From the NCBI RefSeq assembly GCF_004014875.1, contig NZ_CP034929.1, positions 3,038,001 to 3,102,000 on the forward strand: a stretch of DNA of 64,000 bases, read 5' to 3'. This DNA is from Nocardioides yefusunii. Lineage in GTDB: Bacteria > Actinomycetota > Actinomycetes > Propionibacteriales > Nocardioidaceae. Position numbers and translations under genes: made by a program. How positions within the stretch are numbered: position 1 is the stretch's first letter; every line of letters begins with the position of its first letter. The notes under the pieces were generated by a model. That model was not told where the DNA came from. It made no database searches and was given only the letters and a program-made list of their open reading frames with translations. This document shows positions 17,680-27,323 of this stretch, piece by piece.

Positions 17680-18057
17680 ATGAGTCTCTCGAACGACGGC
17701 CCCGGTGCCGTCCGCACCGCCCCCGGCACCGTCGTCCTCAACGGCGACCGGGCCGACGCCGAACGACTCCGCGTCGTCGTCGTGAACACCGGCGACCGGC
17801 CCGTCCAGGTGGGCAGCCACGTCCACTTCGCGCAGGTCAACGACGCTCTCGTCTTCGACCGCGACGCTGCACGCGGGTTCAGGCTCGACGTGCCCTCGGG
17901 CACCTCGCAGCGGTTCGAGCCGGGCGCCTCGCGTGAGGTCGCGCTGGTGACGTTGCGGGGGCGGCGCCGGGTGGCGGGGATCCAGGTGGAGACCGCACGG
18001 GCCGGCGGGCAGTACCTCGACTCGCGCCCCGCCCCGACGGAGGTGCGGCGTGGTTGA
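17680..18057 (+). CDS. ureB: Urease subunit beta
   Basis: 125 residues. [44 protein letters not shown] is the conserved core (key pieces [10 protein letters not shown] and [10 protein letters not shown]), and RFEPG precedes a beta-strand end. Structural subunit of urease. GAGGAGG lies upstream of the ATG. The last eight bases overlap the ureC start. Confidence 0.96.
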   Translation: MSLSNDGPGAVRTAPGTVVLNGDRADAERLRVVVVNTGDRPVQVGSHVHFAQVNDALVFDRDAARGFRLDVPSGTSQRFEPGASREVALVTLRGRRRVAGIQVETARAGGQYLDSRPAPTEVRRG

Positions 18058-19750
18058 GATCTCGCGTACCGCGTACGCCGCGCTGTACGGCCCCACCGCC
18101 GGGGACCAGGTGCGTCTGGGCGACACCGACCTGTGGATCCAGGTCGAGGAGGACCGCACCGTTGGCGGCGAGGAGGCCGTCTTCGGTGGCGGGAAGTCGA
18201 TCCGGGAGTCGATGGCGCAGTCCACCGCGACCCGCGCCGAGGGGGCGCTCGACACCGTCGTCACCAACGCCCTGGTCCTCGACCACTGGGGGATCGTGAA
18301 GGCCGACGTCGGGATCCGGGGCGGACGGATCGTCGCGTTGGGACGCGCCGGGAACCCCGACGTCGCCGACGGCGTGCACCCGTCGTTGGTGATCGGTCCC
18401 GGCACCGACGTGATCTCCGGGGAGGGCAAGATCCTCACCGCCGGAGCCGTCGACGTGCACGTCCACTTCCTTTCCCAGTCGCAGATCACCGAGGCGCTCG
18501 CGACCGGCACCACCACCGTCGGCGGAGGTGGCACCGGCCCGTCGGAGGGCTCCAAGGCGACCACCGTGACGCCCGGCCCGTGGCACCTGCACGCGGTGCA
18601 CCGGGCCCTGGACGACCTGCCCGTCAACGTCCTGCTGATGGGCAAGGGCAACACCGTCTCCGCGGCCGGGCTGGCCGAACAGGCCCTCGCGGGGGCGGCC
18701 GCGTTCAAGGTCCACGAGGACTGGGGATCGACGCCCGCAGCGATCGACGCGGCCCTGCGAGCCGCCGACGAGCACGGCCTGCAGGTGACGCTGCACTCCG
18801 ACAGCCTCAACGAGGCCGGGTTCCTCGAATCGACGCTGGCCGCGATCGACGGACGCGGCATCCACGCCTTCCACGCCGAGGGCGCTGGCGGCGGGCACGC
18901 ACCCGACATCATCAGCGTCTGCTCGCACCCCAACGTCATCCCCGGCTCGACCAACCCGACGTTGCCGCACACCGTCAACACCGTCGCCGAGCACCTCGAC
19001 ATGCTGATGGTCTGCCACCACCTCAACCCGGCCGTGCCTGAGGACCTCGCGTTCGCCGAATCCCGGATCCGGGAGACCACGATCGCCGCCGAGGACCTCC
19101 TGCACGACCTCGGCGCCATGAGCATCACTTCCTCCGACGCCCAGGCGATGGGCCGGATCGGTGAGGTGATCTGCCGGACCTGGCAGGTCGCGCACGCCAT
19201 GAAGCAGCGCTTCGGACGGCTCGGGGAGAACCTCCCGGCCGACAACGAACGGGCCCGACGCTACGTCGCGAAGTACACGATCAACCCGGCGATCGCGCAC
19301 GGCATCGACCACGAGGTCGGCTCGGTGGAGCCCGGCAAGATGGCCGATCTGGTGCTCTGGGACCCGCGCTTCTTCGGGATTCGTCCCGAGGTGGTCGTCA
19401 AGGGCGGCGCGCTCGTGTGGGGCGCGCTCGGTGACCCCAACGCCTCCATCCCGACGCCTCAGCCGGTACTGCTGCGGCCCGCGCTGGTGCAGGGCGGCGC
19501 CGACCACTCGGTCTCCTTCGTCTCCCCCGCCGCGCTCGACGCCGGTCTGGCGCAGACCTTGGGTCTGCGTCGTCGTCTGGCGGGGGTGCGGCCCACCCGG
19601 CACCTGACGAAGGCCGACATGGTCAACAACCATGCGTTGACGGCGATCAGCGTCGACCCGGAGACGTTCGCGATCACCGTCGAGGGCGAACTCGTCGTCC
19701 CCTCCCCTGCGACCCGGCTGCCGTTGGCGCAGCTGTACTCGATGTTCTGA
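18050..19750 (+). CDS. ureC: Urease subunit alpha (catalytic)
   Basis: 566 residues, normal length; hydrolyses urea to ammonia and carbamate. GTG start within ureB. All nickel ligands and catalytic residues can be placed: His137 and His139 (VDVHVHF), carbamylated Lys220 and His222 (AFKVHEDWG), His249 (LHSDSLNE), His275 ([13 protein letters not shown]), Cys322-His323 (MVCHHL) and Asp363 (SSDAQAMGR). Small substitutions (DVHVHF for DTHIHF, FHAEG for FHTEG, SDAQ for SDSQ) do not touch ligands. The enzyme should be active if nickel is loaded by UreFGD. Confidence 0.97.
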   Translation: MVEISRTAYAALYGPTAGDQVRLGDTDLWIQVEEDRTVGGEEAVFGGGKSIRESMAQSTATRAEGALDTVVTNALVLDHWGIVKADVGIRGGRIVALGRAGNPDVADGVHPSLVIGPGTDVISGEGKILTAGAVDVHVHFLSQSQITEALATGTTTVGGGGTGPSEGSKATTVTPGPWHLHAVHRALDDLPVNVLLMGKGNTVSAAGLAEQALAGAAAFKVHEDWGSTPAAIDAALRAADEHGLQVTLHSDSLNEAGFLESTLAAIDGRGIHAFHAEGAGGGHAPDIISVCSHPNVIPGSTNPTLPHTVNTVAEHLDMLMVCHHLNPAVPEDLAFAESRIRETTIAAEDLLHDLGAMSITSSDAQAMGRIGEVICRTWQVAHAMKQRFGRLGENLPADNERARRYVAKYTINPAIAHGIDHEVGSVEPGKMADLVLWDPRFFGIRPEVVVKGGALVWGALGDPNASIPTPQPVLLRPALVQGGADHSVSFVSPAALDAGLAQTLGLRRRLAGVRPTRHLTKADMVNNHALTAISVDPETFAITVEGELVVPSPATRLPLAQLYSMF

Positions 19751-19762
19751 GACGGGGCGACG

Positions 19763-20440
19763 ATGACCCTGCACCCCGAACTCCTCGCCGCGTTGCTGGC
19801 CGACGTGCGGCTGCCCGTCGCGGGCCACACCCAGTCCTCGGGGCTGGAACCGGCGCTCGTGGCGGGGACGGTGACGGCGGCGACGATCCCGTCGTTCCTG
19901 ACGTTGCGGCTGCGCACCGTCGTCCGGACCGAGGCGGCCACCGCCGTGCTGGCGCGGGCCTCGGTGCTGGCCGGGGAGTCGTGGGGCGAGGAGTCCTTGG
20001 CCGCAGTGCAGGAGGTGTGGGCGGCCAGGACCCCCTCGGCCGCGATGCGACGCACCTCGAGGACGTTGGGGCGGGCGTTGCTCCGGTTGGCTCCACGGCT
20101 GGTGCCGCAGGTGCGGCTGCTGGAGTTCCCGCCCGAGCCGCCACGTCCGGTGGTGCTGGGTGTCCTCTGTGGCCTCGGCGGCGTCGACGCCGCGACCACT
20201 GCACGGCTGGTGGCCTACGACGACGTCCAGACCGTCGTGGCTGCCGCTCTCAAACTGCTGCCCCTCGACCCGGCCGAGGCGACCACCTGGGTGGTGAACG
20301 CCTTCGACGACATCGACGCCGCCGTGGCGGCGGTCGCCGACGTCACCTCACCGGAGCAGGTCCCGTCCCGCAACGCCCCCGTGCTCGAGGAGCACGCCGA
20401 ACGTCACGCCCACACCACCCGGAGGTTGTTCAGTGCCTGA
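19763..20440 (+). CDS. ureF: Urease accessory protein UreF
   Basis: 225 residues, mostly alpha-helical. Near the N-terminus [21 protein letters not shown] corresponds to the UreF signature around the conserved SxGLE. UreF bridges UreD and UreG in the nickel-insertion complex and activates the UreG GTPase. It starts 12 bases after ureC and its last eight bases overlap ureG. Divergent in the middle, as is usual for UreF. Confidence 0.88.
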   Translation: MTLHPELLAALLADVRLPVAGHTQSSGLEPALVAGTVTAATIPSFLTLRLRTVVRTEAATAVLARASVLAGESWGEESLAAVQEVWAARTPSAAMRRTSRTLGRALLRLAPRLVPQVRLLEFPPEPPRPVVLGVLCGLGGVDAATTARLVAYDDVQTVVAAALKLLPLDPAEATTWVVNAFDDIDAAVAAVADVTSPEQVPSRNAPVLEEHAERHAHTTRRLFSA

Positions 20441-21194
20441 GTCCGTCTTCGCTGCATCCGTCCTCGCTGCATCCGTCCCGCCCGTACCCACCCCGCGTCG
20501 CACGCTCCGACTGGGCGTCTGCGGGCCCGTCGGCACCGGCAAGAGTTCGCTGATCATGCTGCTGTGCGCGCGGCTGTCGGCCGAGCTGGAGATCGGCGTC
20601 GTCACCAACGACATCTACACCGACGAGGACGCCCGGATGATCCGCGCCGCAGGCGTCCTGGACGCGTCACGGATCGTGGCGGTGGAGACCGGCGCGTGCC
20701 CGCACACCGCGATCCGGGACGACGTCACCGCCAACCTGATCGCGGTGGAGGACCTCGAAGCCGCCGGTGCCGCGGCCGGGACACCGTTGGACCTGGTGCT
20801 GGTGGAGTCCGGTGGGGACAACCTGACCGCCACCTTCTCCCCAGCACTGGTGGACACCCAGATCTTCCTGATCGACGTCGCGGGTGGCGGGGACGTCGCT
20901 CGCAAGGGCGGGCCCGGGATCGAGCGCGCCGACCTGCTGGTGGTCAACAAGACCGACCTGGCGCCGTACGTCGGCGTGGATGAGGTGCGGATGAAGTCCG
21001 ACGCGATCGCCGCCCGCGACGGTGGTCCGGTGGTGGCGCTGTCACGGACCGACGAGAGCTCCGTCGACGAACTCCTGACGTGGGTGCGTGGGCAGGTCGC
21101 CTCCCACGTCGCGGGGGCGTTGGTGCCGAGTGATCCGGGACCGATGGCGCCGCACTCGCACTCACATGACGGGACAGGTCTGCATGTTCACTGA
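20433..21194 (+). CDS. ureG: Urease accessory GTPase UreG
   Basis: 253 residues, GTG start. SIMIBI-class GTPase: P-loop [18 protein letters not shown], the invariant metal-site motif [14 protein letters not shown] (Cys-Pro-His), [11 protein letters not shown], and NKTDLAPYV for guanine. Delivers Ni2+ to urease with UreF and UreD. The C-terminus ends [13 protein letters not shown], a His-rich tail that could hold nickel in the absence of UreE. The first 25 residues include [10 protein letters not shown], from a 15-base tandem repeat at 20445-20474. Confidence 0.95.
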   Translation: MPESVFAASVLAASVPPVPTPRRTLRLGVCGPVGTGKSSLIMLLCARLSAELEIGVVTNDIYTDEDARMIRAAGVLDASRIVAVETGACPHTAIRDDVTANLIAVEDLEAAGAAAGTPLDLVLVESGGDNLTATFSPALVDTQIFLIDVAGGGDVARKGGPGIERADLLVVNKTDLAPYVGVDEVRMKSDAIAARDGGPVVALSRTDESSVDELLTWVRGQVASHVAGALVPSDPGPMAPHSHSHDGTGLHVH

Positions 21195-21996
21195 GTTCCC
21201 CGAGGCTCGCACCACCGCGGTCACGCGCCTGCGCCTGACCCGTACCCCCGGTGGCGCGGTACGGCTGCGCGGTGGCGGTGGCGTGTTCCGGGCGATGCTG
21301 CTGGCCCGCGACGCCCACGGCGCCCGGGTCCAGGTGGTGCCGTCACGGATGTTGCTGCTGGCCGGGGACGACGTCGCGTTGGAGATCAGCGTCGATGCCG
21401 GGCTGCGGCTGGACCTCACCGAGACCGGCGGGACGATCGCGCACGACATGCGCGGTGGTTCCGCGTCGTGGCGCACGTCGGTGGAGGTCGGTGCGGGCGC
21501 GACGTTCACCCACCACACGTGGCCGTGGGTCAGCTCCGCTGGTTCCGACGTCGTGCGGCACACGTCGGTGGCCCTGGACGTCGGCGCGAAGGCAGTGCTG
21601 CGCGAGACGTTGGTGCTGGGCCGTCACGGGGAGGCGCCGGGCCGCTTGGTCGCACACACCCACGTGACGCGCGACGGACGTCCGGTGCTGGCCGAAGAGC
21701 TCCACTCCACCGATCTGGCCTGCGCCGACCTCGCCCTGGCCGGAGCGGTCAGCCACCGTGTGCTCGACCAAGTGATGGCGTTGGGGCCGTTGCCGGTCCC
21801 GGCGCGCAGTGCTGCCGACGTCGTCGAGGGTGCGCCGACGCGTCTGGACCTCGCCAGCGGCGACACCCTGTGGCGCTCACTCGCGCAGGACGCCCACCAC
21901 GCCGCCGGGGCTCTGGACCGGCTCTTCGCTCACCTCACCGGTGAGCGGGAGTGGTCAGTTGTCGACACGGAGAGGGCTCCCAGCGTCGACAACTGA
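21184..21996 (+). CDS. ureD: Urease accessory protein UreD (UreH)
   Basis: 270 residues from the ATG at 21184, which overlaps the ureG end by 11 bases; an ATG at 21166 is also possible. Mostly beta-strand, as in Ure[39 protein letters not shown], and the C-terminal LARTLG-like stretch replaced by DTLWRSLAQ. UreD is the scaffold through which nickel passes to the apo-urease. Sequence is divergent, but position at the end of ureABCFG supports the call. Its stop codon sits inside a long palindrome. Confidence 0.85.
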   Translation: MFTEFPEARTTAVTRLRLTRTPGGAVRLRGGGGVFRAMLLARDAHGARVQVVPSRMLLLAGDDVALEISVDAGLRLDLTETGGTIAHDMRGGSASWRTSVEVGAGATFTHHTWPWVSSAGSDVVRHTSVALDVGAKAVLRETLVLGRHGEAPGRLVAHTHVTRDGRPVLAEELHSTDLACADLALAGAVSHRVLDQVMALGPLPVPARSAADVVEGAPTRLDLASGDTLWRSLAQDAHHAAGALDRLFAHLTGEREWSVVDTERAPSVDN

Positions 21997-22000
21997 CCAC
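21951..22000. repeat. Long palindrome spanning the ureD stop
   Basis: GTGGTCAGTTGTCGAC (21951-21966) is perfectly repeated in inverse at 21985-22000 with an 18-base loop. It lies between the convergent ureD and antiporter genes and includes the ureD stop codon. Likely a bidirectional terminator, but with a mixed-base stem and no T-run. Confidence 0.7.
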
Positions 22001-22029
22001 GCGGCAGACCGCCTCAGTGCTCGACCTGC

Positions 22030-23745
22030 TCAGTCGAGCGGGTTGAGGCGTCGTTCCTCGCGGTCAAGCACCGCCTGCGCGGCGGCGTAGGTGCCCGAGG
22101 AGAACGCGCCGATGGAGCGTTCCTCCCAGAGCGCCTCCTGCATGGCGGCGAGGTAGCGGCGCTGGACGATCACGGCGCGACCCCACACACCGGGCTTGCG
22201 GTGCTTGATGTCGGCCTGGGCGCCCTGCAGCAGCGGCAGGAAGCGGCCGTTGAGCATCTCGACCATCTCGGGCTCCAGCGGGACGCCGTCGACCTTGGCG
22301 GACTCGAGCGGGCCCAACTGCTCGTAGGTGCGGTCGCCGAGCTGGCTCATCAGTGCCACCACTTCGGCGTTGCGGGCCTTGGACGGCTTCGCGCTCAGGC
22401 CGGTGCGGCGGATCAGCGCCGGGAGCGTGCCACCGAAACCGACCAGGGTGATCACCGCGACCACGAACGCGGCCAGCACCAGGAACGAACGGTGTTCGAC
22501 GTCGGCGGGGATCGACTGTGCGGCGGCCAGCGTGACCACGCCACGCATGCCGGCCCAGGCGATCACGACGCCGCCCTTCTTCGTGATCGGTTCACGACGC
22601 TGGAACGCGACGTTGGCGCTGGTCTTCGCCAGCCGCTTCTGGATCCGACCCAGCCGAATCTCCTGGGTCTGGGTCTGCGGGTCCCAGCCCTCGATCCGGT
22701 CGCCGACGGCGTCAACCCACTGCTCGGTGCGTTCGCGTCGTTCCTCACTGCGGCGGCTGACCACCCACAACGGGACGCCCACGCCGACGAAGCGCAGCAC
22801 CACCAGCATCCCCACGAGCAGCGCCACCAGCGTCCACAGGTCGCTCCAGCCCTCGGCGCCCGAGGCGTCGTCGATGAGCGCAGGAAGTTCGAGACCCATC
22901 AGCAGGAAGACCGCGGACTCCAGGACGAAGTTCACCGTCGCCCAGTTGGTCGATTCGGAGTGACGGTCGTGGGCGGAGAAGTTCTTCATGCCCAGGTGGC
23001 CGGTCACCAGACCGGCGACGACGACGGCGAGGACGCCCGACGATCCGATCTCCTCGGCCGGGAAGAACGCCAGGAACGGCACCGCGAACGAGATCGTCGT
23101 GTTGAGGACCGGGTCGTCGAGCTTGGTCCGCAACGCGGCCGTCGCCCACCCGACCAGCAGGCCCACGAGCACCGCGCCGACGACGGCCCAAAGGAACGAG
23201 ACCGTCGTCGAGAACAGACTGAAGGAACCCACCGACACCGCTGCCAGCGAGGCACGCAGCAGCACCAGCGCGGAGGCGTCGTTCACCAGCGACTCGCCCT
23301 CCAGGACCGTCATCAGACGGGGCGGGAGGCCGAGACGTTTACCGATCGCGGTCGCCGCGACCGCGTCCGTCGGGCTCAGGACCGCGCCCAACGCGATGCC
23401 GAGCGCCAGCGGGATGTCGGGGAAGACGGCGTGGACGACGAAGCCCACCACCAGGGCCGAGACGATCACCAGCCCCACCGAGAGCCAGGTGATGAGCCCG
23501 GCGTTGCGGCGGAAGTCGAGGATCGGCATGCGTACCGCTGAGGCGTACAGCAGCGGTGGCAGGACGCCGGCGAGGATGAGTTCGGGCTCGACCTCGATCT
23601 CGGGGACGTTCGGCAGGTAGGCCGCGCCCACGCCGAGGGCCAGGAGCAGGAGCGGTGCCGCGACGCCCGTGCGTCGTGCGAGCACCGCCGCGGTGATGAT
23701 GACGGCCAGGCCGCCACCGACGATCAGCAGGAGTTCGTGGTGCAC
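22030..23745 (-). CDS. Na+/H+ antiporter, CPA1 (NhaP/NHE) family
   Basis: 571 residues. About twelve membrane helices fill residues 1-430: GALLAPTD-type SPTDAVAATAIGKRLGLP carries the ion-binding Asp, GESLVNDASALVL the NDA motif, and WAGMRGVVTLAAAQSIP the last conserved helix. A cytoplasmic tail of ~110 residues follows (LMSQLGDRTYEQLGPLES...), as in Nha-type exchangers that control internal pH. A polar insertion around residues 335-395 is unusual in length. It is a single gene on the minus strand, convergent with the urease block. Alkalinisation by urease makes a pH-related exchanger a sensible neighbour, but that link is inference. Confidence 0.88.
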   Translation of the reverse strand: MHHELLLIVGGGLAVIITAAVLARRTGVAAPLLLLALGVGAAYLPNVPEIEVEPELILAGVLPPLLYASAVRMPILDFRRNAGLITWLSVGLVIVSALVVGFVVHAVFPDIPLALGIALGAVLSPTDAVAATAIGKRLGLPPRLMTVLEGESLVNDASALVLLRASLAAVSVGSFSLFSTTVSFLWAVVGAVLVGLLVGWATAALRTKLDDPVLNTTISFAVPFLAFFPAEEIGSSGVLAVVVAGLVTGHLGMKNFSAHDRHSESTNWATVNFVLESAVFLLMGLELPALIDDASGAEGWSDLWTLVALLVGMLVVLRFVGVGVPLWVVSRRSEERRERTEQWVDAVGDRIEGWDPQTQTQEIRLGRIQKRLAKTSANVAFQRREPITKKGGVVIAWAGMRGVVTLAAAQSIPADVEHRSFLVLAAFVVAVITLVGFGGTLPALIRRTGLSAKPSKARNAEVVALMSQLGDRTYEQLGPLESAKVDGVPLEPEMVEMLNGRFLPLLQGAQADIKHRKPGVWGRAVIVQRRYLAAMQEALWEERSIGAFSSGTYAAAQAVLDREERRLNPLD

Positions 23746-23781
23746 ACCACGACCCTATGCCTGTGCGTGTGACACCCGAGC

Positions 23782-23846
23782 GTCACGCACCAGTCAAAAG
23801 TGCTGCAAAGAGGCCGTTCTCACGACACTTTTGACTGGTGCGTGAC
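23782..23846. repeat. Long palindrome between methyltransferase and antiporter genes
   Basis: Perfect 21-base arms (23782-23802 and 23826-23846) enclose a 23-base loop; the core CACCAGTCAAAAGTG is AT-rich for this genome. It lies in the 130-base gap after the methyltransferase stop on the minus strand. Confidence 0.75.
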
Positions 23847-23875
23847 TCCGCAGAGCCGATAAAGGAACAGGTAGG

Positions 23876-25432
23876 TCAGGAGAGTTCGAGGAAGCCCTCG
23901 TTCACCATCTCGCGCACTGCCGGCAGCGCCTGCGCGCGGGTCTCGGCGGCATCGACACCCATGATCTGGGCGACCGCGTCGAGGATCTGACGGACCGTCA
24001 GGTCACCGTCGGAGGCACCCACGAGCGCAGCCTCGACCGTGTTGACCTGACGCGCCCGACGCAGCCCGCGCTGCTGACGGATCACGATGGTCTCGGGGTC
24101 CTCCTCGCCCGGAGCACCCTGGGACTCCTGACGGACGTCGTTGCGGACGACGAGCTTCTCCTCGGCCAGCGCCTCCAGCGAGCCGACACCGGCGAGCGCG
24201 TCCTGCGCGGCCTCCCACTGCTCGAAGACCGGAGCGATCGGCTGCTCGACGTCGTAGGGCCACTCCACGAACTCGCGCACGCCCTGCGCACCGACGCCGG
24301 GGACGTCCTTGCGGACGTTGATCCAGCCGAAGCCAACACCCTCGATGCCCTGCTCCTCCATCCACGCCACCCAGGTGTCGTAGCGCTCGGGATAGTCGGG
24401 GCCACCGTGCTGACCGGCGTCCTTGAGCCACAACTCGACGTACATCGCCGGGTCGAGGATCTCGCGCTGGACGACGAAGGCGGACGTGCCCTCGGGCAGC
24501 ATCGCGGCGAGGCGCTCGTCCCAGGGCTGGCCCTCGGCGATCGCCCAGTTGGCGAGGATCTGCAGCCAGCCGCCCTCGTTGAGGTGCTCGGGACCGGTGG
24601 TGACGATGTGCGCGACCGCGGAGTCACCCGGCAGACCGGAGTCGCGGTAGACGAGCCGCTCACCGGTGGCCGGGGAGATCACGAACGGCGGGTTGGTGGC
24701 GATCAGGTCGAACTTCTCACCGGCGACGGGCTCGAAGAACGAACCGTCACGCACGTCGATGGTCTCGATGCCGTTGAGGGCCGCGTTGAAGCGGGCCACC
24801 GCGAGAGCGCGGGCGTTGACGTCGGTCGCGACGACCTCGTCGGCGTGCGCGGCCAGGTGCAGGGACTGCACGCCGCAGCCGGTGCCGAGGTCGAGGGCGC
24901 GACCCACCGGGCCACGCATCGTCATCTGGGCCAGCGACGTCGAGGCCGGGGAGATGCCCAGGACGTAGTCGCCGTCGACCTTGTTGCCGGCGCCGTCCAT
25001 GCCGGGGGTGAGGTCGGAGACGACCCACAGGTCGCGCTCGGAGAAACCGGTCTCGCTGGCGTCATCGAGATCCTCGACGGCGTAGGGACGGATGTCGGCG
25101 ACAGCCTTGACGTCACCGTTGTCGAGGACGGTGAGGATGCCGGCGGTGACGAGCTCGTCGACGAGGTCCTCGAACGCCGCGTCGGCGTGGGCACGCGTCA
25201 CCGGACGCTGCAGCAGGAACAGACGGGTGAGGGTCTCCAGCGGAGTCCCGCCACGGGTCACACGCTCGCCGGGTGTGGTCTCGTTGCGGCCCAACGCGGT
25301 GTGGGCCCGGTCGCCGAGGAGATCGGCAACGGCGTCGAAGGTGAATCCGACCGTGGTCAGGACCGACCGCAGGCGAGGAGCCAGGTCGAGGTCGGCGAGG
25401 AACGTCTCGGGGCGCGCATCAGTCGAGGACAT
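23876..25432 (-). CDS. PrmC-like SAM-dependent methyltransferase
   Basis: 518 residues. The N-terminal ~150 residues contain a helical domain (DLLGDRAHTALGRNETTPGERVT). The class I methyltransferase core follows: SAM loop ALDLGTGCGVQSLHLA (near 175), acidic VVATDVNARALAVA, and the active-site motif TNPPFVIS near residue 245, the N-P-P-[YF] signature of N-methylating enzymes such as PrmC/HemK. A C-terminal ~150-residue region of unknown role has a charged linker (RQESQGAPGEEDPETIVIRQQRG) and ends with a small helical domain. Length exceeds PrmC (about 280), so the substrate may differ. Related two-domain proteins are widespread in actinobacteria (from memory). Confidence 0.8.
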   Translation of the reverse strand: MSSTDARPETFLADLDLAPRLRSVLTTVGFTFDAVADLLGDRAHTALGRNETTPGERVTRGGTPLETLTRLFLLQRPVTRAHADAAFEDLVDELVTAGILTVLDNGDVKAVADIRPYAVEDLDDASETGFSERDLWVVSDLTPGMDGAGNKVDGDYVLGISPASTSLAQMTMRGPVGRALDLGTGCGVQSLHLAAHADEVVATDVNARALAVARFNAALNGIETIDVRDGSFFEPVAGEKFDLIATNPPFVISPATGERLVYRDSGLPGDSAVAHIVTTGPEHLNEGGWLQILANWAIAEGQPWDERLAAMLPEGTSAFVVQREILDPAMYVELWLKDAGQHGGPDYPERYDTWVAWMEEQGIEGVGFGWINVRKDVPGVGAQGVREFVEWPYDVEQPIAPVFEQWEAAQDALAGVGSLEALAEEKLVVRNDVRQESQGAPGEEDPETIVIRQQRGLRRARQVNTVEAALVGASDGDLTVRQILDAVAQIMGVDAAETRAQALPAVREMVNEGFLELS

Positions 25433-25497
25433 GGGTCAATCCTCGCAGTTGTGCGCCTCCGCCACGAGCCGGCGCGGCCCGACGCCGGCCGCACGCG

Positions 25498-26127
25498 TCA
25501 CTCGGTGGTCTCGGCCAACAGGTCCTTGGTCGCGGGGTCGAGGGCGTCGACGCACCCCATCATCGCGCTCTCGAGGGCTTCGTCCTGGAGCATCGTCTCG
25601 CTGGCCTGCTTCTGGCCGCTCTCCAGCGAGGTGCGGAAGAACTTCGCCATCGTCTCCTCGCTGATGCCGTCGGCCATGCAGCCGGCCAGTTCGTCCGGCA
25701 GGCCGATGGTGTCGACCACCCGGGCACGATCGGCGGCGAGGTCGGCGCCGCAAGCACCGAAGTCGTCGTAGACCGCCGACGCCTCGGCCGCGTCCAGACC
25801 GAGCTGGGGGAAGTCGAGGTCGACGCTCTGGGATCCGAAGTCGCTGGGCAGCCCGGTGCGACGCACCCGATCGATCCCGACGCGGTCGACGACCTTCTGG
25901 CCCCAGCACCGCGCCTGCGCCTCGGTGACGCCGCTGCCCTTGGTGCGCTGCCACTCCTTCGCGACCGCGTCGACGTAGTCGACCTCGGCGGTCGAGTCCT
26001 CACCGTCGGCCGAGCACCCGGCGAAGAGTCCCGCGGCAAGGACGACGGCCAGCGCCGTGGCGCTGCTCCGACGACGTGCGCTGTGCGGACGGGTGGTCTG
26101 ACGACGGGTGGTGTGACGCTGGTCCAT
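25498..26127 (-). CDS. Lipoprotein of unknown function (paralogue of the next gene)
   Basis: 209 residues. A basic, Arg/Thr-rich n-region (about 25 residues) is followed by a hydrophobic stretch and the lipobox LFAGC (Cys near residue 38). The mature part has a regular set of Cys residues: ARCWGQKVVDRVG, FGACGADL, LAGCMADG, MMGCVDAL, probably two disulfides. The same set recurs in the lipoprotein at 26245-26880. Helix-rich, no catalytic motif. Located outside the membrane. Not recognised beyond this. Confidence 0.7.
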   Translation of the reverse strand: MDQRHTTRRQTTRPHSARRRSSATALAVVLAAGLFAGCSADGEDSTAEVDYVDAVAKEWQRTKGSGVTEAQARCWGQKVVDRVGIDRVRRTGLPSDFGSQSVDLDFPQLGLDAAEASAVYDDFGACGADLAADRARVVDTIGLPDELAGCMADGISEETMAKFFRTSLESGQKQASETMLQDEALESAMMGCVDALDPATKDLLAETTE

Positions 26128-26244
26128 GCTCTCCCCCAGAACAGGCGGACGCCCTCACGTCCGCACCTGCGACACCCTAGGCGTGTGGCATGCGTGACGG
26201 CAGAGACGAATCCGAGCGTCCACCATCTCGGGTACGCAGCGGAG

Positions 26245-26880
26245 TCACTCGTCGTCGGGAGCCATGTTCTCGACGACGCATCCGGCGAACTCCGCCCACG
26301 CCTTCTGACCTGCGTCGAGACCGGCTTCGTCGCCCGACGTCACGTCCTCGAAGGCCGTCACGCCACGGTGGAACTGGGTCACCAGGATCTCGCGGTACTC
26401 CGCGGCGTCGACGGAGGTGTCGATGCAGTCCGCTGCCGCCGAACTGACGTCGCTGCGCGCTGCGTCGACAGCTGCTTCACGTAGGTCGATGCCGCAGGCG
26501 TCGAGAACAGCGACGGCGTCGCGTGCCGTCTGCTCCGAGACGTCCAGCGTCGAGAGGTCGTAGTGGGTGAAGAGACTGCCGACCTCGGCGGGCGTCCCGC
26601 CAGCGCGCAACGTCTCCAGCCCGACGACGGGCACCACCCGGTCGGCGAAGCAGCGGGCGTCCTCGTCACTCACGGGGGTGTCGCTCTGGGCCTGCATCGG
26701 CGCGACGATCGCGTCGGCGTAGGGACGTTCGTCGGCCGTGAGCTCCCGGGCCACGTCCGGGGAGGAACCGGAGGAGGTCTCGGTCCCTGAGGGGGAGCCG
26801 TCGGAGGAGCAGCCCGTCAGCACGGTCAGTGCCGCCGCGCACACCGCAAGCAGCGCGCCACGCGCCCCGCTGTGGGTCAC
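26245..26880 (-). CDS. Lipoprotein of unknown function, overlapping bldG
   Basis: 211 residues from a GTG at 26880, within the bldG stop (GTGA overlap). Longer in-frame starts run inside bldG and are rejected. Signal peptide with lipobox LTVLTGC, then a Ser/Gly-rich linker ([16 protein letters not shown]). The folded part carries Cys residues in [34 protein letters not shown] and FAGCVVEN, the same order and spacing as the neighbour at 25498-26127. Coupling to an anti-sigma antagonist gene suggests a shared signalling context; no function is known. Confidence 0.75.
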   Translation of the reverse strand: MTHSGARGALLAVCAAALTVLTGCSSDGSPSGTETSSGSSPDVARELTADERPYADAIVAPMQAQSDTPVSDEDARCFADRVVPVVGLETLRAGGTPAEVGSLFTHYDLSTLDVSEQTARDAVAVLDACGIDLREAAVDAARSDVSSAAADCIDTSVDAAEYREILVTQFHRGVTAFEDVTSGDEAGLDAGQKAWAEFAGCVVENMAPDDE

Positions 26881-27209
26881 GCGAAGGCGCTGGCCTGGTC
26901 GGGGTGGATCGCGAAGACCTTGGACAGGCCGGTGATCTTGAAGATCTTCAACAGGCGGTCCTGGTTGCACACCAGCACCAGCGAACCGTCGTGGGAGCGG
27001 ACCTTCTTGAGGCCCCCGACGAGGACGCCGAGTCCCGTGGAGTCGAGGAAGTCGACCGCGGAGAGGTCGATGACGAGGTCGTAGGCGCCAGCGCCGACGA
27101 GCGTCGTGATGGTGTCGCGCAGGCGGGGAGCGGTGTAGACGTCGATCTCTCCTCCGACCGACACCACTGTGCGACTACCCACCTCGCTGGTCTGCAGGGT
27201 CAGGTCCAC
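26877..27209 (-). CDS. bldG: Anti-sigma factor antagonist, BldG type
   Basis: 110 residues, one STAS domain. The start is the second of two nearby GTG codons (27209), which has GGAGGA six bases upstream; the first abuts that site. [18 protein letters not shown] and the phosphorylation motif [17 protein letters not shown] (Ser57) match BldG closely, as does [14 protein letters not shown]. Unphosphorylated STAS antagonists bind anti-sigma kinases and free a sigma factor; in Streptomyces BldG controls development and stress. The kinase and sigma partner are not next to it. The stop overlaps the lipoprotein start by four bases. Confidence 0.93.
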   Translation of the reverse strand: MDLTLQTSEVGSRTVVSVGGEIDVYTAPRLRDTITTLVGAGAYDLVIDLSAVDFLDSTGLGVLVGGLKKVRSHDGSLVLVCNQDRLLKIFKITGLSKVFAIHPDQASAFA

Positions 27210-27323
27210 GTGCACTCCTCCGTCGTGGGGCCCTCCGAGCGGGGCCCTCATGCCGTTCCCGCGTCCCCCCAGGCAGCGGCTCGAACTGTGGAACCCTAAC
27301 AAACCTCGAAGGGGCGCTTGACG

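Noticed and set aside
17879..19828. 649-codon minus-strand frame
   Set aside because: Antisense to ureC, whose active-site residues are all intact.
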